From Candidatus Desulfofervidus auxilii (GTDB lineage Bacteria > Desulfobacterota > Desulfofervidia > Desulfofervidales > Desulfofervidaceae): DNA of 64,000 nt. Within the stretch, counting starts at the first letter, position 1, and each line of letters starts with the position of its first letter. Positions 1 through 8,367 of the stretch are shown piece by piece. The position numbers and the translations under genes were made by a program. The stretch lies in the NCBI RefSeq assembly GCF_001577525.1, contig NZ_CP013015.1, positions 694,477-758,476 of the forward strand. Reading direction: 5' to 3'. Below the pieces are notes generated by a model that ran no database searches, was not told the origin of the DNA, and was given only the letters and a program-made list of their open reading frames with translations.

Positions 1-2922
1 CTTTATCACATTTTCGGAGAAAATGTGCGCTTCATACTGCTGGTGAGACGTCCCGAGGAATTTGTAAGAAGCGCACTTGCCAGGGGGTTCTTCGACCCAA
101 ATCACCCACATTCATGCATCCAACTTCTTCCCAATCCACGGAACCCCATATTTAAAAAATGGGGAGCTATATCCCCATTTGAGAAATGTCTATGGTACTG
201 GAACCTTGTGAATCAATTTGTAATAAGTGAATTCCATAAAATGCCAAAAAATATCTATAGGATTGTCAAAATAGAGGATGTTGATACTGATTTAGTAAAA
301 CAGCTTTGTAATTTCTTGGAATTATTCGATGTTAAAGAAGAAGAAATTCAAAAAGTTCTTGCTCAAAGAATTAACGCTTCTCCTGGATTAGGAGATGAAA
401 GTGATGTTAACCCATATTCTTTACCGATATCTTTGGAACCAATAGAGAGATGGAACAATTTTCAATTGGGCTTACTTGAACAATATACTGGTCAACTTCG
501 CTCTAAACTGTATGGTTCGGAGACTATTTCCCAAAAACCAGAGATAGAACAAAGGTCGGAAAAGACTCGACTTGAAATTTATAGTTTGACTCCAATTGAG
601 AAATCGCAAAGCAATCCAGAACCACAAACACAAACCTTGCCAATAGCAATATTTGATGTTCACGGAGTTTGCAACCAAACCTGTCCGTATTGCGTTGCCA
701 AGCGCTCAAAAGATTTCGGGCCAATAGTTAAACCAGAACCGATGAAGAAAATCAGAAGTTTTTTTAAAGAGCATGGTCCGTTTAATATCGTATTTACCGG
801 TGGCGAGCCATTGATCACACCAGGGATTTGGGATTTTTTTAAGTTTCTAGTTAACGAGGGACATCTTATCTCACTCCAGACAAATCTTAAAGTTGGTGCA
901 GATTTATTCTCCCAAGCAGTATCGCCTGAACAGACAGGTTGGATACTAACCACATTTCATTCAGTAGAGCTAAAGAGATTTGAGTGTTATCTCCGAAATA
1001 TAAGAATGCTTAAAAAGAAAGGTTATCCATTGGTTGTAAAACTGATCCTTGACGATTCAATGCTCAAAGAATTCGTATCAATTTATGACACATTGAAGAA
1101 AAATGGCATTGGAGTTATTTTATCTCCACTTATTAATTTTCCACCTAATAGTGAACCTTTTCCTAAACAGTACACTCCTGAACAATGGTCTCTAATTGCC
1201 CCCCGTATTACGTTACGTAGTTCCTGGCTTTATTTTGCAGGAGGATGGAGAAGCCGTGGAGCCTTATGTTATGCTGGAAGTAAGGTATTTTACTTTCGCC
1301 CTTGGGCTCCTAGAGGACGAATTGATGGCTGTGCACATAGTTTTCCAAGAAACATAGGGAGTTTGTATACTAATAAATTTTCACCTTTAAAGGAACCAGT
1401 TCGTTGTGGACTCGATTTGTGTATTTGTGATTTTAACTATTATACTGGTATAATCCCAAAACTTGATGATAGTAAGCATTTCAAAACTCTTCTCTCAGGC
1501 AAAGTTCAACCTGTTCCATTTTCTGCTTATTTCGAATATATCAAACAAGCAGACATTTATCCACTTATTGATCTTCAACCTATTATTAGTAAAATAAACT
1601 TGGTTAAGGATATCCGAAATTGGGCTGGTTCAGTAAAATCTGTAGTGGCAAAACGAGGATCTAACCAGTTCGTCCACTCAAGCACGATGAGTGAATCGTT
1701 CGGCGAAGGGAGATCTAGGCTACTGGGAAACAGCCAGACCCCTTCTTATATATCTATTGAAAAACCATCAACCGAATGGAAGATGGATATAGCAAAAACT
1801 TTAAATCAACAAGGAGAAGAGCTATTCATCAAAGGCGATACTAAGGGTGCATTAAATGCTTTTCTAAAAGCCATTGAGATAGACCCAAATCTTGCCGTTG
1901 CGTACAACAACCTTGGTGTGTTGTACTGGCAGGCAAGGGAAGTTAAAAATGCCTTAGGACATTTTAAAAAGGCTCTAAAACTTGACCCATACGATCGGAA
2001 TATAATCCTGAATTGTGGCAAGGTATTGACAGATTTAGGAAAAATTGAAGATGCAAAGGAAGTTTATTCATACTATTTAAAGAAAAACCCAAATGATGAA
2101 GAAATATCTCGGTTATTGGCAGATATTGAAGTACATCACTCTACATCTGAAGCGACCTTAATAAAACCTGAACAAATAGGTCCTATCAATATTCCCATTG
2201 TATCTGTTCAAGATTTACATAAAAAATTGGGATTTGAAACGCCAATTAATTATCCCAAAACCTCACTTGAAAAACCATTAAACCAATGGAAGATGGAGAT
2301 TGATGATGCTCCGATATTTCGATACATATATCGAAATTTTCGTCCCCGCAGACATCTAGAATTTGGCACCTGGCAAGGCACAGGGGTAGTCTATTGTCTT
2401 GAAGAATGCGATGCTACCGTTTGGACTATTAATTTACCATTCGGTGAGAATAAAAAAAATGGTTACCCTGCTTACGCCCATTATCCAGAGGAATTGCCGT
2501 CTGTTCGCGAGTGGGCAAAAAAGATAGGGCTACCCGAAAAAGCTACTTATAGAACCGACTCCATTGGATTTATTGGGAGGCGTTATCTGGAGAAAGAATT
2601 GGGGCATAGAGTATGCCAAATTTACTGTGACAGTAGAAAATGGGATATTTCAAATTATCCCCCTGGATTTTTTGATACCATACTAATAGATGGGGGACAT
2701 ACAAAAGATATAGTAATCAATGATACCCGAAAGGCGTTTCGATTATTGAGGCAAGGGGGCATCGTTATGTGGCATGATTTTTGTCCCCCAGTTTTTAAGC
2801 AATTTGAGTGCACCCACGGAGTAATGGAAGCAATTTCTCAGGATTGGGATTGGGTCAATTCACGTACAAATCAGCTTTTCTGGATTTATCCAAGCTGGAT
2901 TCTTCTTGGTGTGAAGAAATGA
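1..2922 (+). CDS. Sulfotransferase-like / radical SAM / TPR / methyltransferase fusion (5' truncated)
   Basis: The reading frame is open from base 1, so the true start lies outside the window; a GTG at base 25 is only an internal candidate. Four modules are visible. The N-terminal ~165 residues resemble a sulfotransferase (RRPEEFVRSA matches the R-x-P...S PAPS 3'-phosphate motif), but the PAPS 5' loop would be upstream. A radical SAM domain follows with CNQTCPYC (Cx3Cx2C, about residues 216-223 from base 25) and a GGEP motif. Three TPR units lie at about 590-700. The last ~230 residues are a class I methyltransferase (LEFGTWQGTG; LIDGGH; MWHDF). The stop overlaps the next start (ATGA). Probably modifies a glycan or its carrier; the substrate is unknown. 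Domain calls are firm for radical SAM and TPR, moderate for sulfotransferase. Confidence 0.75.
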   Translation, partial: LYHIFGENVRFILLVRRPEEFVRSALARGFFDPNHPHSCIQLLPNPRNPIFKKWGAISPFEKCLWYWNLVNQFVISEFHKMPKNIYRIVKIEDVDTDLVKQLCNFLELFDVKEEEIQKVLAQRINASPGLGDESDVNPYSLPISLEPIERWNNFQLGLLEQYTGQLRSKLYGSETISQKPEIEQRSEKTRLEIYSLTPIEKSQSNPEPQTQTLPIAIFDVHGVCNQTCPYCVAKRSKDFGPIVKPEPMKKIRSFFKEHGPFNIVFTGGEPLITPGIWDFFKFLVNEGHLISLQTNLKVGADLFSQAVSPEQTGWILTTFHSVELKRFECYLRNIRMLKKKGYPLVVKLILDDSMLKEFVSIYDTLKKNGIGVILSPLINFPPNSEPFPKQYTPEQWSLIAPRITLRSSWLYFAGGWRSRGALCYAGSKVFYFRPWAPRGRIDGCAHSFPRNIGSLYTNKFSPLKEPVRCGLDLCICDFNYYTGIIPKLDDSKHFKTLLSGKVQPVPFSAYFEYIKQADIYPLIDLQPIISKINLVKDIRNWAGSVKSVVAKRGSNQFVHSSTMSESFGEGRSRLLGNSQTPSYISIEKPSTEWKMDIAKTLNQQGEELFIKGDTKGALNAFLKAIEIDPNLAVAYNNLGVLYWQAREVKNALGHFKKALKLDPYDRNIILNCGKVLTDLGKIEDAKEVYSYYLKKNPNDEEISRLLADIEVHHSTSEATLIKPEQIGPINIPIVSVQDLHKKLGFETPINYPKTSLEKPLNQWKMEIDDAPIFRYIYRNFRPRRHLEFGTWQGTGVVYCLEECDATVWTINLPFGENKKNGYPAYAHYPEELPSVREWAKKIGLPEKATYRTDSIGFIGRRYLEKELGHRVCQIYCDSRKWDISNYPPGFFDTILIDGGHTKDIVINDTRKAFRLLRQGGIVMWHDFCPPVFKQFECTHGVMEAISQDWDWVNSRTNQLFWIYPSWILLGVKK

Positions 2923-5900
2923 GTGCCACTATTAACCAGCAACCTGAATTAAGCATTGTTGTCACAGCACGCAATGATAATCACGGCGGAAACCTTCTGC
3001 ACCGTATGCAGATTTTCGTGAACGGCATTTTAGTACAATCAGAAAGGCATGGGCTTAGAACAGAACTGATTTTAGTGGAGTGGAATCCGCCATCTGATAA
3101 GCCAAGGTTGGCTGAAGCGTTATCATGGCCAGAGAGACATGATTTTTGCACGGTGCGCATCATTGAAGTTCCTCCAGAAATCCATCAGCAATATAAACAT
3201 TCTGATAACTTGCCACTTTACCAGATGATTGCGAAAAATGTTGGAATTAGACGTGCAAGGGGTGAGTTTATACTTGCTACCAATATTGATATATTATTCT
3301 CACATGAACTTATGAGATTTTTGGCCTCAGGAGCTTTAGAAAAGGGATATGTGTATAGAGTTGATAGGTATGATGTACCTGAGGATGTGCCTTTAAATAC
3401 TTCGATTGACAAGCAACTTGAATACTGCCGTAAAAATGTCATTCGTATAAACAGCTTAGATGGAACACGGAATCTATTAACTGGGGATTATTTACCAAGT
3501 CGCCTTCCACCTTTCATGTCCTTTGCTGGATTGCATTTTAATAGTTGTGGAGACTTCACGCTTATGCATAAAGAGCACTGGTTTGCTCTCCGTGGCTATC
3601 CAGAATTTGACATGTATTCCTTCCACCTTGATACCTTGTTTCTACTTTTAGCTCATTATGGCGGAGTAAGGCAAAAAATACTTTCTGACCCCATGCGAAT
3701 TTATCATATTGAACATGCATCTGGATTTAAGCCAGAGGGGGAAAGAAGATTAAGCATGAAACTTAAGTCCCAAGGTCTTCCTTTTATAACCCTGTCTGAA
3801 ATTGAAAAGTGGGCAATGAGAATGCACAAAGACAAGCGTCCTATAATCTTTAATCAAAGAAATTGGGGTCTTTCGAATGAAATTCTTAAAGAAAATATTA
3901 TATGTTTAGCAGATGTTTTTAAAGAAAGAAAAGCAGACATCAAAAGTAAAAGTGCATTTTCAAAAAAGAAGAATATACTGATATTTTCTGAGGAATTACC
4001 CTTATATGATTTACATTCACAAGGTAAAAGATTATATCAAATAGCAAGAAATTTAAGTAAAAATCATAGGGTTACATTCTTTGTCTGCAAAACTACCCTC
4101 AAAGAAAGGTATGTTGAGAGTTTAAAAAAGATAGGTATAAATGTATTTTATAACATTAAAAAAGTAACTAAATCATCTCTATTCTCCTATTTAATAACTG
4201 CCACAGATATAAAAACGCTTCTTATATTCAATTTTTTTGATACAGTAATATTTAGTTCAGTAAAAATTGCAAGTCTTTATTTGCCAACAATCCGTAAATT
4301 ATCACCAAAAACTGCAATAATCATTGACACTTATACTGATTTGATGTTTGAAGAGCAAAAAGAAAAACAACTTTCAATCTATGAAAGTGCAGATGCGGTT
4401 ATTGCACCATCAGAGGCCAAAGCTCAGCAGATTCTGAAGGAATCACCCAAACTTGATGTAAGAATCTTATCCTCCCACTCCACTATGTTAGAGAGAAAAA
4501 TCCTTGAAGCTATAAATACACGCCTAAAGAAAAGAAGACCTAAGAGATTTATGATTCATTCAAATTCTGTGATGAAATCATCTTCATCAAAAAAACTCAC
4601 TGTGATTTTCATTGTTAAAGGTAACCAAGAGAAGATAGGACCCTCTATGCAGAGTCTAATCCTTAATTCTGATAAGGAAATGACAGAAATAATAATAGCA
4701 ATAGATGGTAAAAATGCGGGAAATTTTTGTGAGGAGGCAGAAAGAAATTTTGTAAAATACTTTAAATATGAAGATGAAAAAGAGGTTAATGCCTTCTGCA
4801 TTAGCATCCTAAATGATTGCTCAAGCCCCTATTTTGGGCTAATGAAGAGTGATATAATTGTTCCACCTCACTGGGATAGGAGACTTATTGCCCACTTTAA
4901 AGAGGATTCGCGGATCGAGGCAATTTCTCCTATAACTTCACACTTTCTATATTCTTCAATGTATGACTTTGAAAAGGAGGCATGGGATATTTATAAAAAA
5001 TATAAAGGTATACACCTGCCTTCTGATTCCATTTGTACCTCATGTATAGTGGTCAATAAATGTGCTATCAAAAAGAAAGGAAATTATGACTTTGCCAATT
5101 TCATTTCAAGTGCCCTAAAAAAAGATTACAAGATTGCAGTAGCTAAGGATACCTTAGTATTGGAATTAAAACTCAACTTAATAATTCGAAATAATAGAAT
5201 TAATTTCAAAAAAACTGAATCTAAGCTTGTGAGTGTAATTATTCCTACATACAATGAGAAAGATTTACTGCTTAAATCCTTGTATTCTTTTTTCCATCAA
5301 AACTTAGAGCCGGACCAACTTGAAATCATAGCTGTAGATAGGGGTTCTGAAGATGGAACCATTGAAGCTCTTACCCAACTAAAACCTGCATGCACATTTA
5401 AATATTATCTTCAACCACATAAAGGAAAGGCAGCAGCAGCAAATTTTGGAATAACAGAGGCAAGTGGAAAGTTTATCTTACTTTCATCTCCCAACATAGT
5501 TGCAAAGGATGACTTAATAAGCCAATACCTGAAGAGTTATGAGCATCGCACATATAAAAACATTGCTATTGTTGGAAATATTCTGCCAGAAAAAGATGAA
5601 TATTCTACCAAGAGTTTAGTAGAAATGGGAGAGGCGTTCAATCTGTTTTTGGAACGAAAGACATTTGAGGATGTGGGCTTGTTTGATGAAACTCTTAAGC
5701 ACCAATGGATAAACATTGAATTTGTTTCCCGGTTAATAGCAAAAGGCTACCAAATAAGAAATGATAACCGTATCGTTGCTTATGTTTGTAATACTGAAAA
5801 AAGCAGCATAGATGTTTCCCAACCTCTGCTAAAGGCAGGTAAAGAGTTTGCAGGTCTTATGTATGCCCATCCAAATATTAGGTCATGCCCTTTTAATACA

Positions 5901-6695
5901 ACAAAGGAAAGGATTATTGAATATTTTATTGATAAGGAAGAAAAGCTCATTAAGCTTGCAAAAAATATTGTGGGAAAACTTCAAAAAATTCCCAAGAACG
6001 AACAGCGTAATTATAAATTTGGTAATCTCCCACTCTCGGTAGTGTGTAATAAGATTCTATCAGATTATTATTACTACAAGGGGATTTACAAAGAAATATG
6101 CAGAATCGAGGGTGAAGATTGGTTAAAGACATTTATTGATAGGAAGAAAATAGATGTTCAGAAACTTAAAGATGGGATTCTTGCAGTGCAATACTTAATG
6201 ACGAGCTATTTGCATAAAGGCAGAGGTGACTTTAATAAGGCAATTATAATGGCACAAAAAGCTAATAAATTGGCTGATACATTTCTTCCATTATATTGCC
6301 TTGGCACCTATTACTTGAACATGGGTGAGTATAGAAACGCTGAAAATGCTTTTGAAAAAGCCATCAAAAACGCTGATAAAGCCAGTCCTCTCATGGAAAT
6401 ACGTAGGGAAGACATTGTCTCCAGCTATCTTTATTTAGCATTGAGTTGTATGTATCAGGCCAATTATGCCAAGGCCATAGATAGACTAAAAAGATTGGTG
6501 TATGAAAGGATACCAATTTCCCTTCCGGAGAAGGCAATCATCTATGATTTTTTGAGTAAATGCTATAGAAAGATGGGTAAGGAGAAAGAGGCTTATATTT
6601 TTGAAAAGTATGCCAGAGAATTCAAAAGGGAGACTGATGTAGCAGTTCTGGAGCCGAATATTCAACAATGCCCTTCTCAGCAGACTTTGCGATGA
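2919..6695 (+). CDS. Multi-domain glycosyltransferase (GT2 / GT-B-like / GT2 / GT2 / TPR)
   Basis: A 1258-residue protein. I chose the ATG that overlaps the previous stop (ATGA) and places the first GT2 strand (LSIVVTARND) near the N-terminus. In order: a GT2-like domain (~10-300, with a NIDILF acidic motif); a GT-B N-terminal-like segment (~350-530); a second, degenerate GT2-like domain (~560-760); a canonical GT2 domain (~770-1000, VIIPTYNE and VDRGSEDGT); and C-terminal TPR-like helices (~1090-1240). Several catalytic centres in one chain suggest processive or sequential assembly of an oligosaccharide. Translationally coupled to the preceding fusion protein. Role in surface or flagellin glycosylation is inferred from the neighbourhood. 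Confidence 0.8.
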   Translation: MSATINQQPELSIVVTARNDNHGGNLLHRMQIFVNGILVQSERHGLRTELILVEWNPPSDKPRLAEALSWPERHDFCTVRIIEVPPEIHQQYKHSDNLPLYQMIAKNVGIRRARGEFILATNIDILFSHELMRFLASGALEKGYVYRVDRYDVPEDVPLNTSIDKQLEYCRKNVIRINSLDGTRNLLTGDYLPSRLPPFMSFAGLHFNSCGDFTLMHKEHWFALRGYPEFDMYSFHLDTLFLLLAHYGGVRQKILSDPMRIYHIEHASGFKPEGERRLSMKLKSQGLPFITLSEIEKWAMRMHKDKRPIIFNQRNWGLSNEILKENIICLADVFKERKADIKSKSAFSKKKNILIFSEELPLYDLHSQGKRLYQIARNLSKNHRVTFFVCKTTLKERYVESLKKIGINVFYNIKKVTKSSLFSYLITATDIKTLLIFNFFDTVIFSSVKIASLYLPTIRKLSPKTAIIIDTYTDLMFEEQKEKQLSIYESADAVIAPSEAKAQQILKESPKLDVRILSSHSTMLERKILEAINTRLKKRRPKRFMIHSNSVMKSSSSKKLTVIFIVKGNQEKIGPSMQSLILNSDKEMTEIIIAIDGKNAGNFCEEAERNFVKYFKYEDEKEVNAFCISILNDCSSPYFGLMKSDIIVPPHWDRRLIAHFKEDSRIEAISPITSHFLYSSMYDFEKEAWDIYKKYKGIHLPSDSICTSCIVVNKCAIKKKGNYDFANFISSALKKDYKIAVAKDTLVLELKLNLIIRNNRINFKKTESKLVSVIIPTYNEKDLLLKSLYSFFHQNLEPDQLEIIAVDRGSEDGTIEALTQLKPACTFKYYLQPHKGKAAAANFGITEASGKFILLSSPNIVAKDDLISQYLKSYEHRTYKNIAIVGNILPEKDEYSTKSLVEMGEAFNLFLERKTFEDVGLFDETLKHQWINIEFVSRLIAKGYQIRNDNRIVAYVCNTEKSSIDVSQPLLKAGKEFAGLMYAHPNIRSCPFNTTKERIIEYFIDKEEKLIKLAKNIVGKLQKIPKNEQRNYKFGNLPLSVVCNKILSDYYYYKGIYKEICRIEGEDWLKTFIDRKKIDVQKLKDGILAVQYLMTSYLHKGRGDFNKAIIMAQKANKLADTFLPLYCLGTYYLNMGEYRNAENAFEKAIKNADKASPLMEIRREDIVSSYLYLALSCMYQANYAKAIDRLKRLVYERIPISLPEKAIIYDFLSKCYRKMGKEKEAYIFEKYAREFKRETDVAVLEPNIQQCPSQQTLR

Positions 6696-6839
6696 TATGC
6701 CTTCCAATATCAAAAATTGCTTCTAACGAACGCTTCAAATAGCAGGAGTATCCTCGCGAAGAAAATCTGCCTCGTGGGAAATATTTATCCAAAATCCGCG
6801 ATTGATTTTTGGAGGAAATTCCAACCTATGGTGTTGGTT

Positions 6840-7110
6840 GTTTCAGCTTTTAGGTTAACTTCACTAACCTTTTATAGCTTAGCAGATTGCTCCGTTAAGC
6901 CATCAAGACCAAGCCCTTCAGGGTGGCTTTCGCCAGTCTTGATGGCACTTCGCAATCTGCTTTTTAAAGTAGAGTTAGTTGAAAGGGGAAAAAGTTTTTT
7001 CTTTAATTATTAAGCTTAAAAATATTAAAGAGGAAGGCGAAAAAAGAAGTTTTTCTTTAAGGGACTATTTTCTGTCAAGCAGGAGCACAGCGAGTACTCC
7101 TTGACAGGCA
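6840..7110. repeat. Intergenic island of nested palindromes
   Basis: The 502-bp gap between two convergent genes carries several inverted repeats. A short one is at 6852-6870 (AGGTTA/TAACCT). The main one nests AGCAGATTGC (6881) / GCAATCTGCT (6952) around CCATCAAGAC (6900) / GTCTTGATGG (6936) around AAGCC/GGCTT. A separate hairpin lies at 7072-7107 (CTGTCAA...GGAG / CTCC..TTGACAG). They could terminate both convergent transcripts, or be a repetitive palindromic element. No protein is convincing here: the 98-codon frame at 6717-7013 simply reads through the palindromes. Confidence 0.6.
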
Positions 7111-7197
7111 CGGTCTTAAGTAAAATATTTGTATGGTTACCAACCTTTAAAAATGGTTTTTTACTGTGCATAAGGTCAGTTACTATTAACTCTGTGA

Positions 7198-8367
7198 CTA
7201 GACACGAAGATTGTGGTATGAATTTTCTATTTGTTGCCACATAGGGAGGTCTATGCCCTCCAGGAAGGCTCTAAAGTACTCCAGTAAGGTGGATACCAGG
7301 GAAAGATCTGCCTTGGGTAAAATCTTCTGAATGTGTGTTGTTACGCTTTGTCCATCATTGTCCAAAAATCTGTGGAAGGAGGAGGATTCTGACCTATCAT
7401 CCAGCAATATGTCGTATGTATCATTAAAAACAGCTTCTGATAGGGTAGTTGATACCTCTTTTATCATACCAGAGATGCCTATCAAAATAGCCAATTGCGT
7501 TTCCCAAAAATCCGGATTTTCTTGATTGTGGATCTCACCGAATAATTTTATATCCAGTAGAGAGGTTCTTAATCCTCCTATTAAGTCAAGGTATAATAAG
7601 TCATAGCCTCCATTTTTAAAATCATCCCATATCATCTGTAATGAATCAGACAGACTGATATGGATTTTCCTTGCGAGGCCATATTGATTGTTGAATAAAC
7701 CTATGTTGATATAAGCATCCTTCCTCATCTTCCATTTGCTATCAAACACAGCCCAATTCTTGCCACTGAAATAGTGATATGCCAGAGCTTGAGGTTCATA
7801 AATAAGCTCGTATCCAATAATTTTTATCCTCATAGAGGCATCTAGGTCTGAATGGTCATATCGTTTGTCATCATTATAGCCCCCAATCTCCAATAAAGAC
7901 TTTTTACGAAAGACCGCAGCAGCACTAGGTAAGGCCTTGACGGTTCTTTTTTTAGTCCCTCCATCAGGGTTTCTATGAGCTAAAAGCCACCTCCCAATCA
8001 CGCCATTTCGGTTGGATTCTATTATTCTTCCACCCACTCCCCCAACATGATTTCCAGAGAAATTCTCCATAATATATTCAAGCCAATGAGGGTCTAAGGT
8101 TACATCACTATCCACACCTGCTAGAAAATCTCCATTACTGTGGGAAATGGCAGTATTTCTGGTTACCGAAATGCCTTTGTTTTCCTGATGCTGGATAATT
8201 TTTACATTGTATTGTCTGGCTATTTCCACAGTATTATCTGATGAACCATCATCAACCAAAAGTATTTCCCATAGAGGATAGGTTTGGCTAAAGACACTTT
8301 CAAGACATTTTCTTAGTGTCTTTTCTGCATTGTAGGTGGGAATATAAAGAGTCACCTTTTCGACCAT
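7198..8367 (-). CDS. GT2 family glycosyltransferase
   Basis: A 389-residue GT-A fold transferase. The N-terminal ~250 residues carry the family signature: IPTYNAEKTL at the start, VDDGSSDNT for nucleotide binding, and a DSD acidic motif in GVDSDVTL that would hold the sugar-nucleotide metal. The C-terminal ~140 residues are not assignable. It is the second gene of a leftward pair: its start overlaps the end of the upstream gene by 16 bp, so the two are probably cotranslated. Donor and acceptor cannot be read from sequence. Likely a cytoplasmic partner in the same glycan pathway. Confidence 0.85.
   Translation of the reverse strand: MVEKVTLYIPTYNAEKTLRKCLESVFSQTYPLWEILLVDDGSSDNTVEIARQYNVKIIQHQENKGISVTRNTAISHSNGDFLAGVDSDVTLDPHWLEYIMENFSGNHVGGVGGRIIESNRNGVIGRWLLAHRNPDGGTKKRTVKALPSAAAVFRKKSLLEIGGYNDDKRYDHSDLDASMRIKIIGYELIYEPQALAYHYFSGKNWAVFDSKWKMRKDAYINIGLFNNQYGLARKIHISLSDSLQMIWDDFKNGGYDLLYLDLIGGLRTSLLDIKLFGEIHNQENPDFWETQLAILIGISGMIKEVSTTLSEAVFNDTYDILLDDRSESSSFHRFLDNDGQSVTTHIQKILPKADLSLVSTLLEYFRAFLEGIDLPMWQQIENSYHNLRV

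Noticed and set aside
2808..2918. 37-residue N-terminal extension of the multi-glycosyltransferase
   Set aside because: It would overlap the previous gene by more than 100 bp; the ATG at 2919 overlaps the stop as ATGA and fits the GT2 domain start.
6717..7013. 98-codon + strand frame in the gap after the large glycosyltransferase
   Set aside because: It reads through nested inverted repeats, has no ribosome-binding site and no protein-like pattern.
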